From NCBI GenBank assembly GCA_965248775.1, contig OZ252150.1, forward strand, positions 496,001-560,000: 64,000 bases of DNA, given 5' to 3'. The notes below the pieces were generated by a model. That model was not told the DNA's origin. It made no database searches and worked only from the letters and a program-made list of their open reading frames with translations. The DNA comes from JBHHUI01 sp965248775. Lineage in GTDB: Bacteria; Chloroflexota; Anaerolineae; Anaerolineales; JBHHUI01. Position 1 is the first letter of the stretch; the number at the start of each line of letters is the position of its first letter. Below are positions 15,462 through 23,696 of this stretch, piece by piece. Both the position numbers and the translations under genes were made by a program.

Positions 15462-17030
15462 ATGTCAGCATCAAATATCCTCCCGAAGCAGCTCCGTTCG
15501 TCCGACTTGATAGCGGCTCTATCGCTGGCCATGGACCTGGGCAACGGTCAACCGTTGGAATGGGTCATGCGCACTGCACTGATGGGCGTAGCCCTGAGTC
15601 AAGAGTTGGGGTTGAGTGCAGCGGAAACGCGACGTGTCTATTACGTCTCGTTCCTCCGTCATATTGGCTGTACTGCAATTGCCGCCAATGGAGCAAAGCT
15701 CTTTGGCGACGAACTCGCGCTTTCACAACAAATACATCGCATCGATTTTGGCGACGCAACGCAGATAATGGATTTACTGCGCAGCGCCAGCACGGCCAAC
15801 CCGGAGTTGTTAAAAAACCAGAACCTGACAGACCTGCTTGCATTGTTTCAGCGCTCGCTTGAAAATTCACTAGCGACTCAATGTGAGGTTGCCATCGGCC
15901 TTGCCACTGGGTTAGGTTTTGAATCCGATGTGCAGCAAGCACTCGGCCAAGTGTTTGAGCGTTGGGATGGTCAGGGCGCCCCGCAAGGTCTCGCCGGTTC
16001 CGACCTGGCATTGGCTGTTCGGGTTGTGCATGTCGCCGAGACGGCCGTGACATTTTTTGATCACGATGGACTGGCTGCCGCCAGCCGAGTTGTGGAGCAA
16101 AGAGCTTCTGGTCAATTTGATCCTGCAATTGCCAAAGCATTCTTGGCAGCGGCCCCGACTCTGTTCGACCAACTGGATGTCCCGGATGTCTGGTCTGCGA
16201 CGCTTGCCGCAGAGCCAGGTCCGATTCTCTGGCTACAAGATACTCAAATCGATAGGGCGCTCGAAGCCCTGGCCGATTTCACAGATTTTAAATCAACCTT
16301 TACTCTGGGGCACTCGCGTGGTGTTGCGCGCTTAGTAGCATTGGCGGTGGAAGAATTTGGCTTGCCGGCCAGCGATAGCGTAACATTGCGCCGTGCTGCC
16401 CTCGTGCATGACATCGGTCGGGTTGGCATTTCCAACAGCATTTGGGACAAGACAGGAGCGCTTACGGCCAGTGAATGGGAGCGGGTGCGTTTACACGCCT
16501 ACTATGGGGAACGAATCTTCGCACATTCAAAAACGCTGACCTCGCTGGGCAAAATTGCCGCGCAGCATCATGAACGCCTGGACGGCAGCGGCTACCATCG
16601 CAGCCTATCTGCCGGCGACTTATCCAGCGGGGCGCAACTATTGGCAGTGGCCGACGTCTATCAGGCACTTACGGAAACTCGCCCTCATCGTAGCGCCTAC
16701 AGCTCTGAAGACGCTGCGACAACTTTGGAGAACGAAGTCAGGGTGGGGCGCTTTGAGAGAGAGACCGTGCAGGCAGTGCTCAAAGCCGCCGGCCATCGTG
16801 TACGCGCCCCGAAACGACCCAAAGCGCCTGGCGACCTCACCCCGCGCGAGATCGAAGTGCTGCGTTTGATTTCCCAGGGCCAGACCAACCGACAAACGGC
16901 GGAAAAACTTTCTGTCGCCGAAAAAACTGTCGGCCACCATGTGCAGAACATCTATAGCAAGCTCAACATCTCCACACGGGCAGCCGCGACTCTTTTTGCA
17001 ATCCAGAACAATCTTCTAAATTCCCACTAA
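15462..17030 (+). CDS. HD-GYP-like phosphodiesterase fused to a LuxR-type DNA-binding domain
   Basis: A 522-residue protein with two divergent HD-type halves and a C-terminal LuxR helix-turn-helix. The second half carries the metal-dependent core: HSRGVARL, LVHDIGRVGIS (HD near residue 316), HAYYGERI, HHERLDGSGYH and VADVYQALTETRPHR. HD-GYP enzymes hydrolyse cyclic di-GMP; the signature here is GSGYH rather than GYP, so activity is uncertain. The last 65 residues (LTPREIEVLRLISQGQTNRQ and TVGHHVQNIYSKLNIS) form a standard LuxR domain. The fusion suggests direct transcriptional output from nucleotide binding or turnover. An N-terminal degenerate HD region (about residues 20-230) is probably for sensing or dimerisation. 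It is single-gene with an SDR gene following after 160 bases. Confidence 0.87.
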   Translation: MSASNILPKQLRSSDLIAALSLAMDLGNGQPLEWVMRTALMGVALSQELGLSAAETRRVYYVSFLRHIGCTAIAANGAKLFGDELALSQQIHRIDFGDATQIMDLLRSASTANPELLKNQNLTDLLALFQRSLENSLATQCEVAIGLATGLGFESDVQQALGQVFERWDGQGAPQGLAGSDLALAVRVVHVAETAVTFFDHDGLAAASRVVEQRASGQFDPAIAKAFLAAAPTLFDQLDVPDVWSATLAAEPGPILWLQDTQIDRALEALADFTDFKSTFTLGHSRGVARLVALAVEEFGLPASDSVTLRRAALVHDIGRVGISNSIWDKTGALTASEWERVRLHAYYGERIFAHSKTLTSLGKIAAQHHERLDGSGYHRSLSAGDLSSGAQLLAVADVYQALTETRPHRSAYSSEDAATTLENEVRVGRFERETVQAVLKAAGHRVRAPKRPKAPGDLTPREIEVLRLISQGQTNRQTAEKLSVAEKTVGHHVQNIYSKLNISTRAAATLFAIQNNLLNSH

Positions 17031-17194
17031 CAAAAGCTACAGATTTCCCCGCGGACACGGATTGCCCGTCACCCCCGACCCCAATCTATGAATTCTTCGT
17101 ATTTGGGGACAAATATAGGGCGAACACCCGATGTGTGTAGCCGCCTAAACATCTATCCTGTCTTCAATCGCAAGTGAAGAATATTGGAGGCAAG

Positions 17195-18172
17195 ATGAAT
17201 AATCAAAATAAGACGGCATTGGTAACAGGCGCAAACTCCGGCATTGGTTTCGAGACTGCCGCCCAGTTGGCCGAGCAGGGATTTGGGCAGGTGATTTTGG
17301 TGAGCAGGACGTTGGCAAAAGCGACTGCGGCAAAAACTGAACTCGTTAAGCGGACACAAAAGGATGTGTTTGCCGTAATGGCGATGGATTTATCGGAGCC
17401 AGATTCGGTACTGACTGCAAGCGCTGACGCGGTGTTGCAGGCAGCCAAGATAGATGTGATGATCCTGAACGCTGGCATGAGTAGTGGGACACAACCACTA
17501 TTCAATTCCGACGGTGTTGAACTGACCTTTGCTTCGACATTAATTGGTCATCATGTGCTCACGATGCAATTGTTAGAAAAGCAATATCTCTCGGAGCACG
17601 CTCGCATCATCATCGCCGGCTCGGAAGGGGCGCGTGGGAATGTGCCGGGAATGAAGGTGGCGGATTTCAACAAAATCGCGGAGACACACTTCGGCGGTGA
17701 TTTGGAAGCGGCGTTGGAGGCCAACGCTCGTATAGAACCACCCTACAAATTTCAGGCCATGGATGCCTATGTTACTGCGAAGTCATATGTTGCCTGGTGG
17801 GCGGCTGCTTTGGCGCGACTGCTCCCAGCCGGCATGACAGTGAATGCGGTGTCGCCGGGCAGTGCGCCGGCCACCAATTTCGCGCGGAATATGCCTTGGT
17901 TTGTGCGTAAGCTCATGCCGGCCATGATGGCTTTGGTGGGCAGCCGGATGGGGATAGCCGGTCCGGTGGCGAAAGCCGCCCAACGCTATCTTGATGTCGC
18001 GTCCTTTGACGACGAGACGAGCGGCCAATTCTTTGCCTCGCCGGTTGGCAAGATGGTTGGTGAGCTGGAAATCCAACGCAGCCCTCATCTTCTGGACCAT
18101 GACAAGCAAGATGCCGGTTGGCAAGCCATCACACGACTTGCAGGTGGTATCGGCTACCCTGTCGCGGCATAA
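17195..18172 (+). CDS. Short-chain dehydrogenase/reductase
   Basis: A 325-residue SDR. The ATG at 17195 is preceded by TTGGAGG and the protein begins MNNQNKTALVTGANSGIG, the nucleotide-binding TGxxxGIG. NAG (LNAGMSS), a serine in IIAGSEGARG and the catalytic YVTAKSY (YxxxK) are present, followed by the PGSAPATNFARN segment. It probably uses NAD(P)H to reduce or oxidise a carbonyl or alcohol. It precedes two haloalkane dehalogenase genes on the same strand with a 70-base gap and might process the alcohols they release; that link is inferred from position only. Confidence 0.88.
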   Translation: MNNQNKTALVTGANSGIGFETAAQLAEQGFGQVILVSRTLAKATAAKTELVKRTQKDVFAVMAMDLSEPDSVLTASADAVLQAAKIDVMILNAGMSSGTQPLFNSDGVELTFASTLIGHHVLTMQLLEKQYLSEHARIIIAGSEGARGNVPGMKVADFNKIAETHFGGDLEAALEANARIEPPYKFQAMDAYVTAKSYVAWWAAALARLLPAGMTVNAVSPGSAPATNFARNMPWFVRKLMPAMMALVGSRMGIAGPVAKAAQRYLDVASFDDETSGQFFASPVGKMVGELEIQRSPHLLDHDKQDAGWQAITRLAGGIGYPVAA

Positions 18173-18242
18173 GTCTGTAGACATTTTCGAGTTCCAAAAA
18201 GTCTAAATCAATGTTTTCACTATTTATATCTGGAGGTAAACG

Positions 18243-19181
18243 ATGACGACAAAAACAATTTCAGCAGACTTCCCTTTTGAATCTAAGTTCGTTGAGATAC
18301 ATGGCTCTAATATGCATTACATCGATGAGGGTGAGGGTGATCCAATCCTATTCTTACACGGGAATCCGACGTCCAGCTATTTGTGGCGTAATATCATTCC
18401 ATACCTCGTACCCCATGCGAGATGCATTGCGGTTGATCTGATCGGCATGGGTAAATCGGATAAGCCTGATATCGCCTACCGTTTCTCCGACCATTCAAAA
18501 TATTTGGAAGGGTTCATAGAAAAGTTAGGTCTGTCCAACCTCACTGTAGTCCTCCACGATTGGGGTTCCGGTCTCGGTTTCCATTATGCTATGCGGCACG
18601 AGAGCAACATTAAAGGAATTGCCTTTATGGAATCGATGGTGAAGCCACTGAAGTGGGCGGAACTCCCACGCAGCGAAACAACGGGTTTCAAGCTATTTCG
18701 TACAACGGGGATCGGCTGGTTTATGCTCAGTGTTATGAATATGTTTCTTACGCAACTTATGCCGAGACTGATAGTCCGAAAATTGTCGGTGGCTAAAAAG
18801 GAATATTACGGAGCGCCTTTCAAAACGATTCAAAGCCGAAAACCAGTACGCCAATGGCCTCTCGAAGTACCAATAGATGGCCAGCCAGCAGACATGTACG
18901 AAATGATTTTAAATTACAGCAAAAAACTTCAGGAATCCGAATTGCCTAAAATACTCTTCTTTGCAAACCCGGGAGCCATCATCAATTCCCGAGATGTTGA
19001 TTGGTGTAGGCAGAATCTAAAAAATCTAGAACTCGTTGACATTGGTGATGGGTTGCATTTCATACAAGAAGACAATCCACATTTGATTGGTGAAGAGTTG
19101 GCAAGATGGTATCAGGATTTAGAGCCATCAAATATTTTGGTCGATTCGAGATTTAGTAGTTCCCGACAGTACGTACCTTGA
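18243..19181 (+). CDS. dhaA: Haloalkane dehalogenase (DhaA-like), copy 1
   Basis: A 312-residue alpha/beta hydrolase with the full haloalkane dehalogenase pentad at the same positions as Rhodococcus DhaA: Asn41 in HGNPTSS, Asp106 nucleophile and Trp107 in HDWGSG, Glu130 in AFMES, and His272 in LHFIQEDNP. It cleaves carbon-halogen bonds hydrolytically without cofactors. The ATG follows CTGGAGGTAAACG. It is about 80 percent similar to the downstream copy, and the promoter-proximal 60 bases are duplicated too. Copy 2 stops after WYQDL; here the stop codon is lost (TTA GAG CCA), adding 18 unrelated residues. Activity is therefore likely but the C-terminus is altered. Confidence 0.92.
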   Translation: MTTKTISADFPFESKFVEIHGSNMHYIDEGEGDPILFLHGNPTSSYLWRNIIPYLVPHARCIAVDLIGMGKSDKPDIAYRFSDHSKYLEGFIEKLGLSNLTVVLHDWGSGLGFHYAMRHESNIKGIAFMESMVKPLKWAELPRSETTGFKLFRTTGIGWFMLSVMNMFLTQLMPRLIVRKLSVAKKEYYGAPFKTIQSRKPVRQWPLEVPIDGQPADMYEMILNYSKKLQESELPKILFFANPGAIINSRDVDWCRQNLKNLELVDIGDGLHFIQEDNPHLIGEELARWYQDLEPSNILVDSRFSSSRQYVP

Positions 19182-19196
19182 AACCGTTCGAGTTCG

Positions 19197-19238
19197 TATA
19201 TTTGCTGGAGCGTGGAGAGCGCTCCAGCAAATATACCT
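19197..19238. repeat. Long perfect palindrome between the two dehalogenase genes
   Basis: GTATATTTGCTGGAGCG and CGCTCCAGCAAATATAC are perfect 17-bp arms around a short TGGAGAG-type loop, 15 bases after the copy-1 stop. It would form a very stable hairpin. No U-tract follows, so it could be a processing or stability element, a weak terminator, or a miniature-element relic. Confidence 0.75.
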
Positions 19239-19357
19239 TGGATACACTCTTTTGCAGCTTGACAAGATCTGAAGCCATTAACGGCAATGCACTGCGAAGA
19301 GACGAGTTTCAAAAAGTCTAAAACAATGTGTTCACTATTTATATCTGGAGGTAAACA

Positions 19358-20239
19358 ATGACAACAAAAACCATTTCAGCGGACTTTCCTTTTGAATCTA
19401 AGTTCGTTGAGGTAAACGGTTCCAAAATCCATTACATCGACGAAGGTTCAGGTGATCCAATCCTTTTCTTACACGGGAATCCAACGTCCAGCTATCTGTG
19501 GCGCAATATCATTCCTTACCTAGTACCCCATGCAAGATGCATTGCGCTCGATTTGATCGGCATGGGAAAATCTGATAAGCCTGATATCGATTACCGTTTC
19601 ATTGATCATTCAAATTATGTGGAAGGGTTTATCGAAAAACTAGAATTGTACGACCTTACCTTGGTTATCCACGACTGGGGCTCCGGTCTCGGTTTCCATT
19701 ACGCAATGAGGCATGAAAGCAACATTAAAGGAATTGCCTTCATGGAAGCGATGATGAAAGCCTTTAAGTGGGATGATTTTCCACCCGATTTCAAAATAGC
19801 TATCAGGCTATTTCGTACACCCGGTATTGGCTGGTTTATGAACAGTGTTATGAATATGTTTCTTACCCAGATATTGTTGCAAGCGACTGTCCGAAAATTG
19901 ACTGCGGAAGAAAAGGAGTATTATGAGGCTCCCTTCAAAACAATTAATAGCCGCAAACCGCTAGGCCAGTGGCCTCGCGAAATCCCTATAGATGGTCAGC
20001 CATCAGACATGCACGAAGTTATTTCGAATTACAGCCAAAAACTACAGGAATCCGAGTTGCCTAAAATACTCTTCTTTGAAAACCATGGGACCTCTATTGA
20101 TGCCAAAATGTTGGATTGGTGCAAGCAAAATATTAAAAACCTAAAAACAGTCGACATTGGCGATGGCTTGCATTTCATACAAGAAGACAATCCAGATTTG
20201 ATTGGTGACGAATTGGCAAAATGGTATCAGGATTTATAA
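19358..20239 (+). CDS. dhaA: Haloalkane dehalogenase (DhaA-like), copy 2
   Basis: A 293-residue paralogue of the preceding gene with the same catalytic set: Asn41, Asp106, Trp107, Glu130 and His272 (LHFIQEDNPDLIGDELAKWYQDL). The length equals that of typical DhaA. The 5' flank (GTCTAAA-ACAATG-GTTCACTATTTATATCTGG... and GGAGGTAAAC before the ATG) repeats that of copy 1, showing a tandem duplication including leader. Divergence lies mainly in the cap helices (residues 135-215), so substrate range may differ. A region of about 220 bases with no recognisable gene follows before the TetR gene. Confidence 0.93.
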   Translation: MTTKTISADFPFESKFVEVNGSKIHYIDEGSGDPILFLHGNPTSSYLWRNIIPYLVPHARCIALDLIGMGKSDKPDIDYRFIDHSNYVEGFIEKLELYDLTLVIHDWGSGLGFHYAMRHESNIKGIAFMEAMMKAFKWDDFPPDFKIAIRLFRTPGIGWFMNSVMNMFLTQILLQATVRKLTAEEKEYYEAPFKTINSRKPLGQWPREIPIDGQPSDMHEVISNYSQKLQESELPKILFFENHGTSIDAKMLDWCKQNIKNLKTVDIGDGLHFIQEDNPDLIGDELAKWYQDL

Positions 20240-20403
20240 CTGTCAACAATTATGTTCGAATGGAAAAGTAGAAGGCCCTGACGGATTGTGCATTGAAGCC
20301 ATCCATGGCAATGCGCTGGAGAGGGTCGCGCAGCCCGCAACAATCGCAGCAAATCACAGAGTGATGACGCATGGCGATAAAGCAGGAGTGAACTCCTAAA
20401 TTA

Positions 20404-20423
20404 ATTCTTGACCGAACGGTCAA
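20404..20423. promoter_or_regulatory. TetR operator overlapping the tetR promoter
   Basis: CTTGACCG-AA-CGGTCAAG is a perfect 8+8 palindrome 38 bases upstream of the tetR ATG. Its left half supplies a TTGACC -35 hexamer, so binding would block transcription. A second, weaker copy (TTGACCCTTCGGTCAG) lies upstream of the gene at 21145. Confidence 0.75.
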
Positions 20424-20460
20424 GATATTGTAGACTTCTTGCGTCTTTCAGGAATATCGC

Positions 20461-21039
20461 ATGTCGCGAACTAAAGAATTCAATCCGGATCTAGCTTTAG
20501 ATAAAGCCATGCAGCTATTTTGGTTGCATGGCTACGCAGCAACCTCGGTTCGAGACCTTTGTGATCACATGGGCATCAAGAAGGGTAGTCTATACGATAC
20601 ATTTGGGAACAAGCGTTCACTTTATCTGGCTGCTCTGGAACGCTATCTCAAAATAAACGAAACTCCTGCTGAATTGATGGATAACTCGAGATCGGCCAAG
20701 TCTGCCATTGCAGAAATCTTCGCTCACAAAGTCGATCTATCCGTTGCCGACAAACAGTGTCGAGGCTGTCTATTCGTGAACACCATCGTAGAACTGGCCC
20801 CGCATGACTCGGAATTCGCCGCCATCAGCGAAGATGGAAGGAAAGTTTATGAAGAGACGTTTAATGGCTTGCTTGCTGTAGGGCAACAAACGGGTGAGAT
20901 TGCTCCGAAGCGTGACATCACCGCGCTCGCCCGCTATCTGACCAACGCGATGTTTGGATTACGCGTCACGGCGAAGACGACCCGGGATCGGGAACTCCTC
21001 GAGGATATCGTGGACACTACGCTGTCTGTGCTCGATTAG
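20461..21039 (+). CDS. TetR/AcrR family repressor
   Basis: A 192-residue regulator. The N-terminal helix-turn-helix (ALDKAMQLFWLHGYAATSVRD and MGIKKGSLYDTFGNKRSLYLAAL) is of the TetR type with the characteristic G-S-L-Y-x-x-F recognition helix. The C-terminal ligand-binding domain includes a CRGCLFVNT segment typical of the AcrR-like group that senses electrophiles or lipophilic toxins. The palindrome TTGACCG/CGGTCAA lies in its own promoter and a similar one precedes the downstream lipoprotein gene, so it probably represses both. It could also touch the dehalogenases upstream, but no operator is seen there. Confidence 0.9.
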   Translation: MSRTKEFNPDLALDKAMQLFWLHGYAATSVRDLCDHMGIKKGSLYDTFGNKRSLYLAALERYLKINETPAELMDNSRSAKSAIAEIFAHKVDLSVADKQCRGCLFVNTIVELAPHDSEFAAISEDGRKVYEETFNGLLAVGQQTGEIAPKRDITALARYLTNAMFGLRVTAKTTRDRELLEDIVDTTLSVLD

Positions 21040-21053
21040 ATTTTTTGTAATTA

Positions 21054-21074
21054 TTCTTGACCCTTCGGTCAGAT
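21054..21074. promoter_or_regulatory. Second TetR-type operator upstream of the DUF5519-like lipoprotein gene
   Basis: TTGACCCTTCGGTCAG repeats the half-sites TTGACC and GGTCA of the operator at 20404-20423 with one mismatch and a slightly different spacer. The TTGACC half would serve as a -35 element for the gene at 21145. Confidence 0.6.
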
Positions 21075-21144
21075 TAGACTCACTCATTTTTTTAGACTCG
21101 AAACGACGCTGCTCTATAAAGTCACAACAACCATAGGTGATCAA

Positions 21145-21789
21145 ATGTTTTACGCGCGAAATGAAAATAAATTTGCCGCACCGACCCGACGAACTGCGAT
21201 GAGCTTCGCACATGCCGGTGTTTTTGCAAGTGCCTTACTGATAGGAGTCAGCATTAGTGCATGTATCGCTGTAACTCCCAATTCTTCCGAAACGGAGGTA
21301 ACCATGACGTACTCACCGCTACCGAACCGAGAAGGACCAAGACCTGCAACGACAGGCTCGGTGCCCCACCAGCAGATCGACTTGCAGGCCGTGCCAGAAG
21401 TTAATGCAGAACTTTTTCGGCGCGCATACTTGCTGCCCGGCGTTGAAAATCGCCCCTCAGCATTTTCGCTCCCGGGTGCACGTGGGCTCTGGATTAACGA
21501 TGATGTGCCTCTTGTTCGACCCGATCAGATCGTTTCTGGACGCGAGTTTGCCCATATCCACCCAGATGGAAGTCTGCATGCCTCACTTCCGCTTGATCGA
21601 GCTCGCGAGGCGACTGAGGTCGGTTGGGCCGAGCCACAACCCATCGCCGACTCGTTGGGGGTTCCGGGCTTGGTGATGCTATACACACCGCAGACCTTTG
21701 ACGAACTGGAAACTGTCCTCCAACTGATCGTCGACTCATACAACTTCGTCACTGGAAGCGCATTAGAGATAACTGACTTGGGGAAGTAA
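21145..21789 (+). CDS. Lipoprotein with luciferase-like (DUF5519) domain
   Basis: A 214-residue protein with a lipoprotein signal: a hydrophobic stretch then SISAC at about residue 40. The start may also be the ATG at 21199, which gives a more ordinary signal length. The mature part has SLPGARGLWIND, FAHIHPDGSLHASLP, GWAEPQPIADSLG, MLYTPQT and SYNFVTG, the conserved order of the DUF5519 luciferase-like family, of unknown function. It lies under a TetR-type operator, so expression is likely induced by whatever ligand TetR senses. No catalytic residue is assigned. Confidence 0.75.
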   Translation: MFYARNENKFAAPTRRTAMSFAHAGVFASALLIGVSISACIAVTPNSSETEVTMTYSPLPNREGPRPATTGSVPHQQIDLQAVPEVNAELFRRAYLLPGVENRPSAFSLPGARGLWINDDVPLVRPDQIVSGREFAHIHPDGSLHASLPLDRAREATEVGWAEPQPIADSLGVPGLVMLYTPQTFDELETVLQLIVDSYNFVTGSALEITDLGK

Positions 21790-21875
21790 CCGGACGAGTA
21801 ATGGTCAAGGCTGGCATAAAAAGGAGCGACCTTCCATAATGTGTGCGGTGCAATTCCAACAGACAGGAGGAGAAT

Positions 21876-22110
21876 ATGGCGTCTATGCAGGTTTCTAAGC
21901 CAGAAGGTCAGACGGTATCCTATGTCGAACTATTCTTCGATCTCGTATTTGTATTCTCAGTAACCCAGGTAGTCAAGATATTTCACGATGGATTTACCGG
22001 GCTGGCTGTTGTTCAGACAATCCTGGTATTTTGGTTGATCTGGTGGGCCTGGACTCAATTTACATGGAGCTTAAACGCTGCAGATTCTTCCCATACCCGA
22101 ATCCAACTAG
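21876..22110 (+). pseudogene. ltrA (low temperature requirement A family), 5' part, interrupted by IS1182-type element
   Basis: The ATG at 21876 follows AGGAGG. The fragment encodes MASMQVSKPEGQTVSYVELF followed by FDLVFVFSVTQVVKIFHDG and two membrane segments up to THTRIQ. The YVELFFDLVFVFSVTQ motif is diagnostic of the LtrA family of multi-pass membrane proteins. At CTAG (22107-22110) an insertion sequence begins. Removing the element and one CTAG copy restores THTRIQLGVLIATGVAFF in frame with the 3' part, so the gene was intact until this insertion. Confidence 0.9.
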
Positions 22111-23696
22111 CAGTTTGTCGGAGAGCAACCTGAGATAGCGAAATCGGTGATAATCTACGGGCATGGCTAGAAAATTCAAGAAACCCAATTACGAAGTGAT
22201 GCTCAAACAGACAATCAGTCTGGAAGAAGCCCTGCCATCCAATCATTTGGCACGATTTGTGGTGGATGTTATCGCCCAGTTGGATTTGGGTATGATCTAT
22301 GCACAATATGCACCGACGGGTGGTCAACCTATTGCGCCAGAGATCCTGTTGGGATTGCTCTTCTATGGTTATGCCAACGGGGTGTTCAGTTCTCGTAAGA
22401 TTGAGAAAGCCACCTATGAGAGTATCCCATTCCGCTATATTGCCAGTGGGCTGCATCCTGACCACGACACAATTGCCAACTTTCGCAAAACCTTTCTGGC
22501 TGAGATCCAAGAGTTATTTGTGCAGATCTTGCTCCTGGCCCAAGTTGCTGAGGTGCTGAAGTTGGGTAATATCAGTCTGGATGGTAGCAAGGTGCATGCT
22601 GATGCATCCAAGAGCAAAGCGGTCAGTTACAAGCGTCTGATAAAACTAGAGACCCAACTGCGCCAGGAAGTGAACAAACTCTTCGAACTCGGTGAGCAAG
22701 CTGATCAGGGTGATCTCCAGTTGCCGGAAGGGCTCGTCATTGAAGACGAAATTGCCATTCGCAAGAAACGTTTGGCAAATCTGGCAGAAGCCAAAGCCGT
22801 CTTAGAAGCCCGTGCGCAGGAACGATATGAAGCCGAGAGGGCTGAATACGAAGCCAAACAGCGTGAGCGGGAAGAAAAGTCTCGCAAAACTGGGCATAAA
22901 CCCCGAGGTCGCAAACCGAAACCACCGCAGCCGGGACCACGGGACAAAGATCAGTACAACTTCACTGATCCGGACTCTCGCATCATGAAAAACAGCACCA
23001 ATAATGGCTTCGACCAGCATTACAACGTTCAAGTTGCTGTGGAGCAGGAGAGCCTCTTGATTGTGGCGCCTTCACTTTCGAACCATCCGAATGACAAAAA
23101 AGAAGCTGAGCCAACCCTGGATGCCATCTCTCCAAAAGTAGGCAAACCAAAGGCTGCCGCTTTGGATTATGGATATTTCAGCAAAGCGAACATCGCAGCA
23201 CTTGAGAAGCTTGGCATTGATCCTTACATTGCTACCGGTCGCGAACCTCACCACAAAAGCTGGCGTACCTTCTTTGAACAAATGCCTGCTCCGCCACCGG
23301 AAGATGCCAGTCCGAAAGTCAAGATGGCTTACAAACTACAAACCGAAATCGGCAAAGCCAGCTACCGTTTACGCAAATGCACAGTGGAACCCGTCATTGG
23401 TATCATCAAGGAAGTCCTGGGCTTCCGCCAGTTTTCTCTGCGCGGCCTGCTGGCAGCAGCCGGGGAATGGTGTCTGGTCTGCCTAGCGTTCAACCTCAAA
23501 CGCATGCACACCCTCTACCAAGCAAAGGGTGTGCTTTAGCCGGGGCTGCTTTGGCGCGCCTGCTACTCGCTGAGAGAAGGTGGTTTGCCCTCCATGAAAT
23601 GCACACTGTTTTACGCTTGTTTTGTCGCAATCAACTGCTCATTTTGCCCTGTAGGGCTATTCATGTTGTAAAAGTACTTGTCTCTCCGACAAACTG
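22111..23696 (+). mobile_element. IS1182-family insertion sequence in ltrA
   Basis: The 1586-bp element has 15-bp perfect terminal inverted repeats CAGTTTGTCGGAGAG (22111-22125 and its complement ending at 23696), flanked on both sides by CTAG (22107-22110, 23697-23700), a 4-bp target duplication. It contains one intact transposase gene. The exactness of ends, duplication and host frame indicates a recent transposition. Confidence 0.93.
22163..23539 (+). CDS. IS1182-family transposase
   Basis: A 458-residue DDE transposase with the IS1182 N-terminal domain (SLEEALPSNHLARFVVDVIA, APEILLGLLFYGYANGVFSS), the first Asp in NISLDGSKVHADASK, a coiled-coil charged insertion (about residues 200-260), the segment ALDYGYFSKANIAALEKLG (second Asp) and the C-terminal VEPVIGIIKEVLGFRQFSLRG with the catalytic Glu. 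The frame is undisturbed, so the element may be active. The start ATG at 22163 lies 52 bases inside the left end. Confidence 0.92.
   Translation: MARKFKKPNYEVMLKQTISLEEALPSNHLARFVVDVIAQLDLGMIYAQYAPTGGQPIAPEILLGLLFYGYANGVFSSRKIEKATYESIPFRYIASGLHPDHDTIANFRKTFLAEIQELFVQILLLAQVAEVLKLGNISLDGSKVHADASKSKAVSYKRLIKLETQLRQEVNKLFELGEQADQGDLQLPEGLVIEDEIAIRKKRLANLAEAKAVLEARAQERYEAERAEYEAKQREREEKSRKTGHKPRGRKPKPPQPGPRDKDQYNFTDPDSRIMKNSTNNGFDQHYNVQVAVEQESLLIVAPSLSNHPNDKKEAEPTLDAISPKVGKPKAAALDYGYFSKANIAALEKLGIDPYIATGREPHHKSWRTFFEQMPAPPPEDASPKVKMAYKLQTEIGKASYRLRKCTVEPVIGIIKEVLGFRQFSLRGLLAAAGEWCLVCLAFNLKRMHTLYQAKGVL

Noticed and set aside
19240..20400. Integron cassette array (repeated CAATGC(G/A)CTG motifs near the dehalogenases and at 25.86 kb)
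   Set aside because: No attC-type core sites with the conserved GTTRRRY spacing and no integrase gene were found; the shared motif is too short.
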